A stretch of DNA of 64,000 nucleotides from a virus. A program made the translations under genes and the position numbers. Location of the stretch: positions 1-64,000 of IMG/VR virus record IMGVR_UViG_3300021963_000077, one strand, 5' to 3'. The notes beneath the pieces were generated by a model, which searched no databases, was not told where the DNA came from, and saw only the letters and a program-made list of their open reading frames with translations. Shown piece after piece: positions 1 to 8,389 of the stretch. Each line of letters opens with the position of its first letter. The first letter of the stretch is position 1.

Positions 1-407
1 TGCATGATGTCATTGACCGTCCGCGTCTTGCCACGATCAATGACGCTGAAAACATCATCATCAAGCTCGTCAACAAGAACAGTCGGGAATGGAACTCCAG
101 ACTCGATGCATGCCTGAAGGCGGTGTTGCCCGTCAATCAGACGCTTCTTGCCAGTTTGTGGATCCATTGCGCGCTTGATGGACTCGCCAGACAGCTTCCA
201 CTGTCCACGCTTCATTGCATCAATGTAGATGCGAACGCGAGCACGGTTCAGTGGGCGATTGCTGACATTTTCGCTCATCAGAGCTGTAGCAATTTCGGGT
301 GTGATTTCAATGATACGGACGCTGGGGCCGTCCTGGATTGCGGAGACCATTACAGGTTTCGCTTTCGCAGTCTTCCCCATGACCGTTGGGTGGTTTTTGC
401 TTTTCAT
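1..407 (-). CDS. ParB-like (DGQHR motif) protein, 3' end outside the window
   Basis: This reverse-strand frame is open from an ATG at 407 to the window edge, so the C-terminus is missing. The translation contains LIDGQHRLQACIESG followed by a stretch ending VIDRGKTRTVND. The motif is typical of ParB/sulfiredoxin-superfamily domains found in many phage genomes as stand-alone proteins. Such domains can bind or cut DNA or hydrolyse nucleotides, but the exact role here is unknown. No clear Shine-Dalgarno precedes the ATG; a second in-frame ATG at 380 is possible. A different ParB-like gene lies at the right end of the window (63544), so the phage carries at least two. Confidence 0.72.
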   Translation of the reverse strand, partial: MKSKNHPTVMGKTAKAKPVMVSAIQDGPSVRIIEITPEIATALMSENVSNRPLNRARVRIYIDAMKRGQWKLSGESIKRAMDPQTGKKRLIDGQHRLQACIESGVPFPTVLVDELDDDVFSVIDRGKTRTVNDIM

Positions 408-439
408 GTGTGGGAATCTACGTCATGAAAATGCAGTTG

Positions 440-979
440 TCAACCTTCTTCGTTGAAATTTTGCAGATAGCGATAAAAAGAATCCAGAATGAAAGCAACA
501 GCACCACCTTGAACGCCCTCAGTGACCTCTGGTTGGCCAAATACTGGCATTCCATCATCCCCGTAGCTGTATTCAACCAATCCGCCAGCATGCGACCCAT
601 CTCCAAAGACCGCAGAGGCAACAAGGATCTCCCTAACCGGCGCAGATGGGTCAGACCTGTGTTGCTGCTCAAGCGTTTGGGTTGACTCCTTGATGGTCTT
701 GATCATGTCTTCCTCGTTGTCAAACTCCATGCCAAAAGCATCCCCAACGAACCCAGCCTCAATGAATGGTCCATGCTGGTTATAGGCCTCCGTAAGCGCA
801 TTCATGAGCCACACATTGGGATCTGAATTCTCAAGCATTGGGATCACGGTATGACCATGCCCGTTTGAGTAATACAAGCATGACGGAATATCCGCTGGCC
901 CATTATTTTCAAAGCATTCTGACAATTTAACAATGACACCACTATCGAGCATCTTTTCAATAAAAGCTGTTTTTGACAT
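440..979 (-). CDS. hypothetical protein, 179 aa
   Basis: I do not recognise this protein. It is acidic and soluble, with no membrane segment or cysteine motif. The start at 979 is supported by an excellent promoter directly upstream: TTGACT, 17 nt, TATCTT, then exactly 6 nt to the ATG, with no Shine-Dalgarno. That predicts a leaderless transcript. The gene is divergent from the DUF932 gene at 1056. Confidence 0.75.
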   Translation of the reverse strand: MSKTAFIEKMLDSGVIVKLSECFENNGPADIPSCLYYSNGHGHTVIPMLENSDPNVWLMNALTEAYNQHGPFIEAGFVGDAFGMEFDNEEDMIKTIKESTQTLEQQHRSDPSAPVREILVASAVFGDGSHAGGLVEYSYGDDGMPVFGQPEVTEGVQGGAVAFILDSFYRYLQNFNEEG

Positions 980-985
980 ACCACA

Positions 986-1014
986 AAGATACTTGCGCCA
1001 AGTGGATTAGTCAA
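986..1014 (-). promoter_or_regulatory. sigma70-type promoter giving a leaderless mRNA
   Basis: Read on the reverse strand, -35 TTGACT (1009-1014) and -10 TATCTT (986-991) are separated by 17 nt. The -10 box ends 6 nt before the ATG at 979, so transcription should start at the start codon. Confidence 0.7.
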
Positions 1015-1055
1015 CCTGCCAGGATATGGAATAAATTAATCCAGAACGAGGGATC

Positions 1056-2081
1056 ATGAGTCACGATATTGAGATCAACAAGGACGGAACGGCAAGGTTC
1101 GCCTACTCAAGTCATGAGGTGCCTTGGCACAGGCTTGGCACCCCCATGAAGGGTCTCCAGACCATGGAGGCAATGCTTCAGGCCTCTAGGAGCGACTACG
1201 ACGTACTTATAACGAAAGTAGCTGCGATAGACGATGACGGCAATCTAATACGCAATCCAGACGGCTCAATAGTAACGATTGGCGACTCAAGAGCGACTGT
1301 ACGCCAGAATACGGATGGATCTTTTGATGCTCTTGCAACCGTCGGAACAAGGTACGAAGTACGGCAGAACAGGCAAGTTCTAGAAAGAGCCCTTGCGGTT
1401 GTTGGGGCTTCTGGTGGAGATGCCGTAATAGACACATGTGGAACGCTAAAAGGCGGAGCTCGCTTCTTTGCCACCATTGACCTTGGTGCCCTTGTTATTG
1501 ATCCCGCTGGCGTTGGGGACAAGGTAGGAAGATATCTCGTGGTGTCGTCTGGCCATGACGGAATCTGGCCAGTTCGGTATGCAAATACTGACATTAGAGC
1601 CGTATGTCGCAACACTGTGATCATGGGTCTGGAGCAGGCGCAACGCGTCTTCACTGCGCGCCATACCAGGAACATGGACGAGGCCTTGGAAGATGCAAGA
1701 ACAGTTCTTCATATCAGCACTCAATGGTCTTCAGAGTTTGAGAAGATGGCAGAGCGCATGCTCCGGATACATGTTGATCCACGATCTGGCGCAATAGATA
1801 AAGTTCTGAACAAGGTATTTCCAGCCAAGCCTCACGAAACAGAACGACAGAGGAAGCATAGGGAGCATGTCTTTGCCACAATTTTTGCTCTTTACGAAAA
1901 CTCGCGCAATGCTGGCCGTGTAGGTAGCAACGGATGGGCCTTATTCAATTCTGTTGTTGAGTATCTTGACCACTACAGAGAAACAACACCAGACGAGCGT
2001 GCGATTGCATCAATGGATGACAACTCAGTTGTTACGCGGAAGAAGATTGAAACGCAAGGTCTTGTGTTAGCATTGGCTTGA
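1056..2081 (+). CDS. DUF932 family phage/plasmid-like protein
   Basis: The 341-residue product opens with a MSHDIEINKDGTARFAY segment, then HEVPWHRLGTPM, the usual start of DUF932 (phage/plasmid-like TIGR03299) proteins. The central part with ATVGTRYEVRQNRQ and the later RHTRNM segment also fit. The family is common in actinobacteriophages and plasmids; its biochemical role is not established. The start is supported by a GAGGGATC Shine-Dalgarno just upstream. The stop overlaps the next start by 4 nt (ATGA), suggesting coupled translation with 2078-2554. Confidence 0.85.
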   Translation: MSHDIEINKDGTARFAYSSHEVPWHRLGTPMKGLQTMEAMLQASRSDYDVLITKVAAIDDDGNLIRNPDGSIVTIGDSRATVRQNTDGSFDALATVGTRYEVRQNRQVLERALAVVGASGGDAVIDTCGTLKGGARFFATIDLGALVIDPAGVGDKVGRYLVVSSGHDGIWPVRYANTDIRAVCRNTVIMGLEQAQRVFTARHTRNMDEALEDARTVLHISTQWSSEFEKMAERMLRIHVDPRSGAIDKVLNKVFPAKPHETERQRKHREHVFATIFALYENSRNAGRVGSNGWALFNSVVEYLDHYRETTPDERAIASMDDNSVVTRKKIETQGLVLALA

Positions 2082-2554
2082 TGGATCAGCCTGAATGGGA
2101 AGACGACGAGTTCCTTTCATCACCAGATGTTGATGAAAGCTTCTACGACCAAGATACAGATCATCGCTATGTCCGAGCTGAGGACATAGAAGACTTTCGG
2201 TCATTCCGTAGCAGAATTGCATTTGCGCGCGAGGTAGTTGCTGACGCATCCGATGTATGGGGCGATGCAGGGATACTCTCTCTAATCCACGCCATTGAGA
2301 GCCAAACTGGCTGGGCGCTTGAAATAATTGGAGAGCGTTCAGACATTGACAACATTCTTCTTGAGCGATATGGCATCTATGATGATGATGCATGGTTGAA
2401 ACTCAAGAGTTCAGAAGCGTGGATTGCGTTATCCACAGACATATTTGAGTTAACAACGAAGCGCATGCATATCGCCGCGCGACAAATTGCAAATGCGCAT
2501 CAAGTACCGCAGCCACAGAAAAAATCATTGTGGAATAGGTTGACTAAACGCTGA
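2078..2554 (+). CDS. hypothetical acidic protein, 158 aa
   Basis: No family is recognised. The N-terminus is very acidic (DQPEWEDDEF) and the C-terminus basic (KKSLWNRLTKR). The start overlaps the stop of the DUF932 gene (ATGA), so the two are probably co-translated and may act together. There is no membrane segment or metal-binding motif. Confidence 0.75.
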   Translation: MMDQPEWEDDEFLSSPDVDESFYDQDTDHRYVRAEDIEDFRSFRSRIAFAREVVADASDVWGDAGILSLIHAIESQTGWALEIIGERSDIDNILLERYGIYDDDAWLKLKSSEAWIALSTDIFELTTKRMHIAARQIANAHQVPQPQKKSLWNRLTKR

Positions 2555-2563
2555 TCGCTCTGT

Positions 2564-2881
2564 ATGGTTGAGCGCCATATGGAGGGGACAGATAAAACAG
2601 AAGCGCCACGTAACGGAGCCTGCAGTGGCAAGCCAGTTGATTGGTTCTACCCAATTGCGCCACGAACACGTGAGTCAATTATCAATAACCGAGCCGCTAT
2701 CAATCTTTGCAAAGAATGCGACATCCTTAATAATTGCTTAAACTATGCGCTTGAATTTGAGCTGCATGGCATTTGGGGTGCAACAATGCCGAGAGAGCGC
2801 GAAGAGATTAGACGCGCGCGCGGAATTGCTCTGCGGCATAGGCAGTACGATGCGCTCACCGGCGAAGTGACTATCAGGTAG
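2564..2881 (+). CDS. WhiB-like iron-sulfur transcription regulator
   Basis: This 105-residue protein has the hallmarks of the Wbl family, which is restricted to Actinobacteria and their phages: four spaced cysteines (GACSGKP, LCKEC, NNCLNY) that would hold a [4Fe-4S] cluster, the GIWGAT turn (usual form G[VI]WGG) and a basic tail (REREEIRRARG) for DNA contact. Phage WhiB proteins are known to interfere with host Wbl regulation. An alternative start is the ATG at 2579. The gene sits between the DUF932 block and the primase-helicase in one plus-strand run. It is the strongest clue to the host phylum. Confidence 0.88.
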   Translation: MVERHMEGTDKTEAPRNGACSGKPVDWFYPIAPRTRESIINNRAAINLCKECDILNNCLNYALEFELHGIWGATMPREREEIRRARGIALRHRQYDALTGEVTIR

Positions 2882-2895
2882 TGTTGCGTTAGATC

Positions 2896-4599
2896 ATGCC
2901 TGACTCAATTAGCACCGAAGTAGACAACTTTCTTTCACTTCTCAACGGAGTGAAGCGCAATGGCGCCAACTGGTCAGCACGATGCCCATGCAGGAATGAC
3001 GACGAGAATCCATCTTTGTCAATTGGGCAAGGAGATGACGGGCGCGTTCTTGTGACATGCCATAGAGGGGCAGGATGTGATGTCAAGGAAATATGCAAAT
3101 CCGTAGGCATTACGGTCAACGAACTGTATCCTCCCAACAAGGAAGCGAAACCAAAGAAACAGCTCGTCAAGGCCTACAAATACATTGACGAAAACGGTGA
3201 GCTTGTATATGAAAAGCTGAGGTACATTGATGAGCAAGGCCGCAAGAGTTTTGGTCAGCGTCGTCCTGATCCTGATCGCCCTCGCGAATATATCTATAAC
3301 CTGGATGGTGTTACAAAACTTCTTTACAACTTACCTGCGGTCATAAAAGCCGTTGCCAACGGTGATCCTGTTTGGTTAGTTGAAGGCGAGAAAGATGCCG
3401 ACACTCTCATCTCTAGGGGAATCGTTGCAACCACGCCTCCTAATGGAGCCGGAAAGTGGGAGGGGCGGTTTACAAAGTTTCTTGCTGGTGCGCACATTGA
3501 GGTAATTGCCGACAACGATGAGGTTGGAATTGCGCATGCTTGGGATGTCGCAGAAAAACTTACAGCAGCTGGATCCGTATGCCGTGTTTGGAAGTCGCCA
3601 AAGTTCAAGGACATTAGCGACCACCTTGGTGGAGGTCTTGAATTTGATGACCTTGATTTGATGGATACACGACCAATCCATGTCAAGTTTGAAGAAACTC
3701 AAATGGGCGTGCTTCTTGATCAAATCACTCAGATTCTCAGGAACGAAGCACTTGACGATGAGCAGAGGCTCAATCGTGTCAGTCTTGCAATTAATTCCAC
3801 AACAACAGAGAAGCCAGTAGATTCAGGACGACTTGTTGTCTGGGAAGAATTCCTGAAGGAAGCCGAAAAAGAGACCTATGAGTGGGTAATCCCGGACATG
3901 ATTGAAGTCGGGGAGAGGGTAATCGTGGTTGCTTCTGAGGGTGTCGGAAAGACAATGCTCGCACGCCAGGTTGCTCTTTGTTCCGCAGCTGGGATTCACC
4001 CATTCACATATCAGCGAATGCCACAGATTCGCACCCTCACCATTGACTTAGAGAACCCAGAGCGCATCATTAGACGCACATCTCGTAACATCCTGAATGC
4101 AGCCATGTCTCGTGGTTACGCCAAGAATGTTGATGCCCATCTTCTGATCAAGCCGTCTGGTATGGACTTAACAAAAGCAGCAGATAGGGCGCTTATTGAG
4201 CAGACTATTGAGCGGGTTAGGCCACAGTTGATCTGTCTTGGTCCTTTGTACAAAGCCTTTGAAGACAACGGAACACGAACCAGCGAAGCCTTGGCCGTTG
4301 AGGTTGCTAAGTACCTTGACATGATTAGAGATGTCTACAAATGCGCACTCTGGCTTGAGCACCATGCTCCACTTGGCTCAACCGGGCACACGCGTGAGTT
4401 GCGTCCATTTGGCAGTGCCGTATGGTCTAGGTGGCCAGAATTTGGTCTGGCTTTACAACCAGATCCAACAGCAACCGAGGGTTACGTATACGAAGTTAGA
4501 CACTTCCGTGGTGCACGCGATAAAAGGCCATGGCCAACTCGGATGAAGCGTGGCAAGATGTTCCCGTTTGAGGTAATTGAGTTCGCTAAAGTGGAGTGA
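2896..4599 (+). CDS. TOPRIM/RepA-type DNA primase-helicase
   Basis: The 567-residue protein has three parts. A CHC2-like zinc ribbon covers about residues 20-65 (Cys30, Cys32, His56, Cys61 region). A TOPRIM fold follows, with VEGEKDADT (162-170) and ADND (205-208) as metal-binding acids. A RepA/AAA_25 helicase-type ATPase is C-terminal, with Walker A ASEGVGKT (346-353) and a following TIDLENP segment. The combination is typical of phage primase-helicases that lay down primers and unwind DNA at the fork. The stop overlaps the next ATG (TGATG). Confidence 0.85.
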   Translation: MPDSISTEVDNFLSLLNGVKRNGANWSARCPCRNDDENPSLSIGQGDDGRVLVTCHRGAGCDVKEICKSVGITVNELYPPNKEAKPKKQLVKAYKYIDENGELVYEKLRYIDEQGRKSFGQRRPDPDRPREYIYNLDGVTKLLYNLPAVIKAVANGDPVWLVEGEKDADTLISRGIVATTPPNGAGKWEGRFTKFLAGAHIEVIADNDEVGIAHAWDVAEKLTAAGSVCRVWKSPKFKDISDHLGGGLEFDDLDLMDTRPIHVKFEETQMGVLLDQITQILRNEALDDEQRLNRVSLAINSTTTEKPVDSGRLVVWEEFLKEAEKETYEWVIPDMIEVGERVIVVASEGVGKTMLARQVALCSAAGIHPFTYQRMPQIRTLTIDLENPERIIRRTSRNILNAAMSRGYAKNVDAHLLIKPSGMDLTKAADRALIEQTIERVRPQLICLGPLYKAFEDNGTRTSEALAVEVAKYLDMIRDVYKCALWLEHHAPLGSTGHTRELRPFGSAVWSRWPEFGLALQPDPTATEGYVYEVRHFRGARDKRPWPTRMKRGKMFPFEVIEFAKVE

Positions 4600-5231
4600 T
4601 GGCGAACAATAAAGGCTTGACAAGAGAGTTCTTGGCAGAGCGTGATATGCGCATATTCAAGATGCGTCAAGCTGGTGTCTCACAGCAGGAAATAGCCAGA
4701 AGATTTAACATGACGCTAGCTGCCGTTAACGCAGCGATAGTCAGACAGCTCCAGAAGCTAAACCGCGAGGCCCTGATGGCCTACCCGGAAGTTTTGCGTC
4801 TTGAGCTTGAACGCTTGGATTCCTTACAGCAGTCAATCTGGCCACTGACTCAACACAGAAAGGTGCAGATGGATGACGGCACCGAAGTAATGGTTGAGCC
4901 AGACATGAAAGCAATACAGCAAGTGTTGTCAATTATGGATCGCAGGTCAAAGCTCCTAGGCATGGAGCAGACAAATGTAAATGTCCAGATGGATGTAACA
5001 AGCGGCCAAGAGCCAATTCGCGCATCTCTCGCAGGAACCGATGCTCAGCAAAACGCATTGAGCACATTCTCTCCAGAGGCAGAAGCAAAGAAGCTCCTAG
5101 AAATCATGGGACGATCTGGTGTACTGCCAACCAGTGTCGTAAATGAGCTAATGGGCTTGAAAGACGACAATATTATTGATGCAGAAATAGTAGAAGACAT
5201 CAAACAAGATAAGGTTGAAAATAATGAATGA
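4599..5231 (+). CDS. helix-turn-helix protein, small terminase subunit candidate
   Basis: An N-terminal HTH (about residues 14-45, MRQAGVSQQEIARRFNMTLAAV) is followed by a helical segment ending LSIMDRRSKLLGMEQ. That combination is often seen in small terminase subunits, which recognise packaging sites and hand DNA to TerL. I chose the ATG at 4599 (TGATG overlap with the primase gene); a GTG at 4596 is also possible. TerL lies far away at 58590, which is unusual, so a plain DNA-binding regulator is the main alternative. Confidence 0.6.
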   Translation: MANNKGLTREFLAERDMRIFKMRQAGVSQQEIARRFNMTLAAVNAAIVRQLQKLNREALMAYPEVLRLELERLDSLQQSIWPLTQHRKVQMDDGTEVMVEPDMKAIQQVLSIMDRRSKLLGMEQTNVNVQMDVTSGQEPIRASLAGTDAQQNALSTFSPEAEAKKLLEIMGRSGVLPTSVVNELMGLKDDNIIDAEIVEDIKQDKVENNE

Positions 5232-5535
5232 TCAAGACAATATTGATGCAGCGATGGACAAGGTAGCAGAGACGCTCGATATGTCAATCAATCGCAACCT
5301 TGAAGACGATGGTGAACCGTCTCAGAAGCAGGTTTTATTCCGAGCATCAGAACGCGAACATCGCAGATGGAAGGAAGCAGCGGCAAAGAACAATATTTCA
5401 ATGGCCGAGTTCATCCGTGAAACAATGAACAAGGCAGCTGAACTAACACTTGATTGCAATCATCCAATTAGCGCGCGCAAAATGTATCCATGGGCGAACA
5501 TCTGCACCTTGTGCAAGGCTCGCTTGCCGATTTAG
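5224..5535 (+). CDS. ribbon-helix-helix-like protein with C-terminal zinc knuckle
   Basis: The middle (QVLFRASEREHRRWKEAAAK, then NNISMAEFIRETMNKA) fits an Arc/CopG-type ribbon-helix-helix DNA-binding fold. The tail (CNH...ICTLCK) looks like a small zinc-binding site. I use the ATG at 5224, which overlaps the end of the HTH gene by 8 nt; a TTG at 5215 is less likely. The pairing with an HTH protein suggests a transcription or packaging regulator, but no specific role can be assigned. Confidence 0.65.
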   Translation: MNDQDNIDAAMDKVAETLDMSINRNLEDDGEPSQKQVLFRASEREHRRWKEAAAKNNISMAEFIRETMNKAAELTLDCNHPISARKMYPWANICTLCKARLPI

Positions 5536-5547
5536 TTATTGCTTGCG

Positions 5548-5889
5548 TTAACCTGTGTAGCTCTGCACAACGCCGTCTGGAATAATGGCAAATCTACACT
5601 TGCCTCCAGGTTCAACTTGGGTTTGCAAAATCTTGCATTCCGAACCGCCTTCATATAGAACACAGTTCGCACACTTAACACCAATTTTGGCAACTTCATT
5701 ATCTTCTGGCTTGTCATACCCAGCCCAGACTCCCTTGTAGTCTTCATTGAATTTGCCGTGACGCTTTGTGATGCGGATCAGGGCATATGCGAGCTCTTTC
5801 TCGTCCTCACTCAAGGTGTAGTCGCTGTTTTTAGCTATGTGAACATGCCCACCATTTAAGAGCATTTCTATCAATTTCATTTTGTCCAT
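5548..5889 (-). CDS. small cysteine-rich protein of unknown function
   Basis: The 113-residue product has a C-terminal Cys cluster (KCANCVLYEGGSEC, then GGKCRFAIIP) resembling the small CxxC...C...C modules that recur in phage proteins and recall high-potential iron-sulfur sites. Whether it binds iron-sulfur or zinc cannot be told from the sequence. AGGA lies just upstream of the ATG at 5889. The gene follows the thermonuclease gene with a 5-nt gap, so both are in one minus-strand unit. Confidence 0.65.
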   Translation of the reverse strand: MDKMKLIEMLLNGGHVHIAKNSDYTLSEDEKELAYALIRITKRHGKFNEDYKGVWAGYDKPEDNEVAKIGVKCANCVLYEGGSECKILQTQVEPGGKCRFAIIPDGVVQSYTG

Positions 5890-5894
5890 GATTC

Positions 5895-6308
5895 CTACTT
5901 TGTTTTGAATTCAGCCCAAGTCTTATCGCCTACGCCATAGTACTCACGAGCATAGCCAGACTGGATGATGTCCTTATTTAGGCATGCCGTTGTTTGCGCG
6001 TCAACTTCGTCTGATGAGTAGATACGTGCGAGTATGCGACCGTACTTATCATTCTTGTCTGGGATCGTGTTGATGTATACCCACTTGTGGTTTGTAAGCC
6101 AATCCTCGGTAAACTTCTTTGCCTTCAGGCCAAGCTCTTTCTCAGCTGCATCCTTAGTCCGAGACTCTGGAGTATTGACGCCGTATAGGCGCACCCTGAT
6201 CTTGTGATGGATGTTGAACCCAAGGTCAATCATCAGGTCAATTGTGTCGCCATCAATTACCTTTAAAACGGTTGCTCCATACCAAAAACGTTCACTCATA
6301 AGATCCAT
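5895..6308 (-). CDS. staphylococcal-nuclease-like thermonuclease
   Basis: The 137-residue protein matches the SNase fold: VIDGDTIDL (calcium-binding Asp), RVRLYGVNTPE (catalytic Arg and Glu) and DKYGRILARI (second catalytic Arg). It should cut DNA and RNA in a calcium-dependent way. No signal peptide is visible, so it probably acts in the cytoplasm, for host DNA breakdown or DNA processing. An alternative start is Met4. Confidence 0.85.
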   Translation of the reverse strand: MDLMSERFWYGATVLKVIDGDTIDLMIDLGFNIHHKIRVRLYGVNTPESRTKDAAEKELGLKAKKFTEDWLTNHKWVYINTIPDKNDKYGRILARIYSSDEVDAQTTACLNKDIIQSGYAREYYGVGDKTWAEFKTK

Positions 6309-6321
6309 TTTCCCATAGTGG

Positions 6322-6350
6322 TTGGTAATTCAGGGCACAAATGCTAGATT
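6322..6350 (+). promoter_or_regulatory. promoter giving a leaderless mRNA for the 6357 gene
   Basis: TTGGTA (6322-6327) and TAGATT (6345-6350) are 17 nt apart, and the -10 box ends 6 nt before the ATG at 6357. No Shine-Dalgarno is present. It lies between divergent genes. Confidence 0.55.
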
Positions 6351-6356
6351 GCCGTC

Positions 6357-6635
6357 ATGCAAGCCCTTAAGTACATCAAATATGGATCAGCTAAGAAAAC
6401 AGTCCTCTATTACCTCAAGATGAAGGACTCTCCGGTTTCTTTTATGTGTATCTACAACTTTGTCAAGCACTATCAGCAAAGGCCATTTCGCATCAAAGAA
6501 GGCCTTATTGCCATGCAGAGAGATGGTCTTGTAGAGCAGATTGGTGAAGAAAGCTGGAAGATCACGCCACTTGGCATTAAAGCGGTGTACGAACTCGGCA
6601 AGCGTGATAGTGATCGTGAAAAATCACGACTTTAA
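6357..6635 (+). CDS. small winged-helix-like protein
   Basis: The 92-residue sequence has the pattern of a winged helix (KTVLYYLKMKDSPVSFMCIY, then IKEGLIAMQRDGLVEQIGEE and an ITPLG wing). It may be a DNA-binding regulator. It stands alone behind its own promoter and converges on the H1-like gene. Confidence 0.6.
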   Translation: MQALKYIKYGSAKKTVLYYLKMKDSPVSFMCIYNFVKHYQQRPFRIKEGLIAMQRDGLVEQIGEESWKITPLGIKAVYELGKRDSDREKSRL

Positions 6636-6641
6636 TCAAGA

Positions 6642-7001
6642 TTAACGCTTAAACCACGCAAGCATGCGCTGACGTAGAGTCTTTTGCGCAACGTCCTGAA
6701 CACGCACCACAGTTGAGTCAACAGCATTCAACACAGACTCGGCAATTTGGTATGCAGTCTGGTTTGCGGTTGTGGTTATGTTGACCGGTGTAGGCGTGTA
6801 GGCAAATGTTATTTCTAGATCTGCCGTGTTAGCTGTGCTCGACTTTGGTTTCGCAGGCAACTTCTTTGCAGCTTGCTTCTTTGGTTGAGCCTTCTTAACT
6901 GCTGCCTTCTTTGCAGGCTGCTTCTTTGCAGTCTTTGCAGGCGACTTCTTAGCTGCCTGCTTTTTAGCTGGTTGTTTCTTTGCTGGTTTCTTGTTTGCCA
7001 T
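6642..7001 (-). CDS. histone H1-like lysine/alanine-rich protein
   Basis: The first 50 residues are made of KKPAKKQ/AAKK-type repeats, as in histone H1 C-terminal tails and bacterial H1-like proteins. The remaining 70 residues form a mixed domain ending in a basic QRMLAWFKR tail. Such proteins bind DNA non-specifically and may compact phage DNA or act on the host nucleoid. TATTGT lies 7 nt before the ATG and there is no Shine-Dalgarno, so the mRNA may be leaderless. The repeats at the DNA level are imperfect. Confidence 0.72.
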   Translation of the reverse strand: MANKKPAKKQPAKKQAAKKSPAKTAKKQPAKKAAVKKAQPKKQAAKKLPAKPKSSTANTADLEITFAYTPTPVNITTTANQTAYQIAESVLNAVDSTVVRVQDVAQKTLRQRMLAWFKR

Positions 7002-7061
7002 GCTTTACACAATAATCCAGCAGTTACAACCGTGGCGTAAGTGCTGATGTAATTTGTAGAT

Positions 7062-7694
7062 ATGGATATATACCCAACAACTCTTGACAAGCTGGCACTG
7101 GTAGTAACTGCCAGCACCATGGCTAAAGAGCAGTCAGTAAAGGAGTACGGCGTTGGGGAGGATCTCCCATTCAATGTCTATGGTTGGAGAAACCATAGGC
7201 TTGCAATAATGTGCCAAATTGATTCAGGGCTAATGAATATTGACCCTATGGAAAGATTTACAAAGCTTGCTAATGCGGCCTGCATTATGCGAAAGGGTTT
7301 CTGCGTAGATGGCTTCACATTGCTTGCAGAAGGATTTGTGAGTACTGACCCAGAGAATACGAAGGACAAGAAGCTAGCTGAGGCATACCTAGAGAAGGAC
7401 TCGCCAGTCAAAGAGTGCTTGACATTTACGCATGTTGACAATGGTCGCGTAACCTTTGTAACGAAGCCGTACATGTACACCGTTCCAAGAGGAGTTGAGT
7501 GGGAAGAAGAGATGCACTTCCCTGGTGGAACAATGTTTCGCTCAAAAGACGGAGCTATACCGATCATGTTTGACAAAGTTCTTGCACTTGAAACAGCAGA
7601 AGAACCAGAGGACGAAGAAGAATACGAGGAGTATCACGAAGCTCTCGGCCAAGGCCTACTTGCTGAAGGCTTCTATGCGCAATGGTTCGTGTAG
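7062..7694 (+). CDS. hypothetical protein, 210 aa
   Basis: I do not recognise this soluble protein; the C-terminal part is acidic (AEEPEDEEEYEEYHEALG). TAATTT at 7050-7055 lies exactly 6 nt before the ATG, compatible with a leaderless start, although the -35 box is weak. It is followed by the structured intergenic element at 7704. Confidence 0.72.
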   Translation: MDIYPTTLDKLALVVTASTMAKEQSVKEYGVGEDLPFNVYGWRNHRLAIMCQIDSGLMNIDPMERFTKLANAACIMRKGFCVDGFTLLAEGFVSTDPENTKDKKLAEAYLEKDSPVKECLTFTHVDNGRVTFVTKPYMYTVPRGVEWEEEMHFPGGTMFRSKDGAIPIMFDKVLALETAEEPEDEEEYEEYHEALGQGLLAEGFYAQWFV

Positions 7695-7703
7695 TATTGT
7701 CAG

Positions 7704-7817
7704 GACTGACTAGCCCTTTCCTTTCGGGGTGATGGGTGGCCTGCGCCTCAACAGTTTTAGTGGTTTCTGTTGCGCCGTTATTGAGGTAGTTGTTTCCTCA
7801 AAGGCCACCCGTCAGTC
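7704..7817 (+). ncRNA. candidate structured RNA, possibly a switch
   Basis: The gap between 7694 and the tRNA at 7870 holds nested perfect inverted repeats. P1 pairs GACTGAC (7704-7710) with GTCAGTC (7811-7817). P3 pairs GGGTGGCCT (7734-7742) with AGGCCACCC (7802-7810). The 3' arms of P1 and P3 are contiguous and could stack. A CCC/GGG hairpin fills 7713-7728. Inside P3, TTGAGG (7781-7786) can pair either with CCTCAA at 7746-7751 or with an identical CCTCAA at 7796-7801, giving two exclusive folds. CAG/CTG closes a further hairpin (7752-7769). No ORF fits. Function and transcribed strand are unknown. Confidence 0.5.
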
Positions 7818-7869
7818 GCCTATGCCACCCTTTGATGAATGACGTAAAGCTGTTAACGTATAACCATAA

Positions 7870-7950
7870 GGGCGAGTGGCGAAATTTGGCATACGCGCTA
7901 GGTTTAGGTCCTAGTTCCTCGGAGTGTGGGTTCGAGTCCCACCTCGCCCA
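7870..7950 (+). tRNA. tRNA-Leu (anticodon TAG)
   Basis: The acceptor stem GGGCGAG pairs with CTCGCCC, followed by discriminator A. The anticodon arm CTAGG-TTTAGGT-CCTAG exposes TAG. A variable arm is present, as expected for leucine, and the T-arm is GTGGG-TTCGAGT-CCCAC. CCA is not encoded. Confidence 0.95.
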
Positions 7951-7955
7951 CTTAT

Positions 7956-8189
7956 ATGGCATGGTTTGACACAAACATAGAAAATACACACCGCGAACTC
8001 GGTATCTTGATTGAGGAACTTGTTGACGACCGCAACAGACTCAGACGGATAATCATTGACTTCTACAATGCAGAGCGCGATTATCTGGATGCAGTACATG
8101 ATGCAGAGCTTGGTGATGTAGTTCTTATAACCGATGAATGGCGAATTGCCTGGGATGCATTAAAGAAGGAAGCAACAGATAATGGCTGA
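7956..8189 (+). CDS. hypothetical helical protein, 77 aa
   Basis: The start ATG lies 5 nt after the tRNA-Leu gene. The sequence is mostly helical (ELGILIEELVDDRNRLRRII) with no recognised domain. It overlaps the next gene by 8 nt and probably shares a transcript with the flanking tRNAs. Confidence 0.65.
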   Translation: MAWFDTNIENTHRELGILIEELVDDRNRLRRIIIDFYNAERDYLDAVHDAELGDVVLITDEWRIAWDALKKEATDNG

Positions 8190-8385
8190 GTACGAGTTCG
8201 GATCAACCGGCATACAAATCAAAGGTAGCGACTCATACCACGTCGTGAAGATTGACGAACAGGACGAATGGCTTCTGTTACGTAAACGCAATGGCTCGTA
8301 TTACCAAGCTGCCGTATTCTCTTCTGCTGACGAGGCCAGAGCATTTATTAACTCCTGCGATCTCACGCTGTCAAAACTTAAGTGA
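8182..8385 (+). CDS. hypothetical protein, 67 aa
   Basis: This is a small beta-rich protein (YHVVKIDEQDEWLLLRKRNG) with no recognised family. It overlaps the end of the previous gene by 8 nt and ends 4 nt before a tRNA-Leu gene. Confidence 0.65.
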   Translation: MAEYEFGSTGIQIKGSDSYHVVKIDEQDEWLLLRKRNGSYYQAAVFSSADEARAFINSCDLTLSKLK

Positions 8386-8389
8386 CTCC

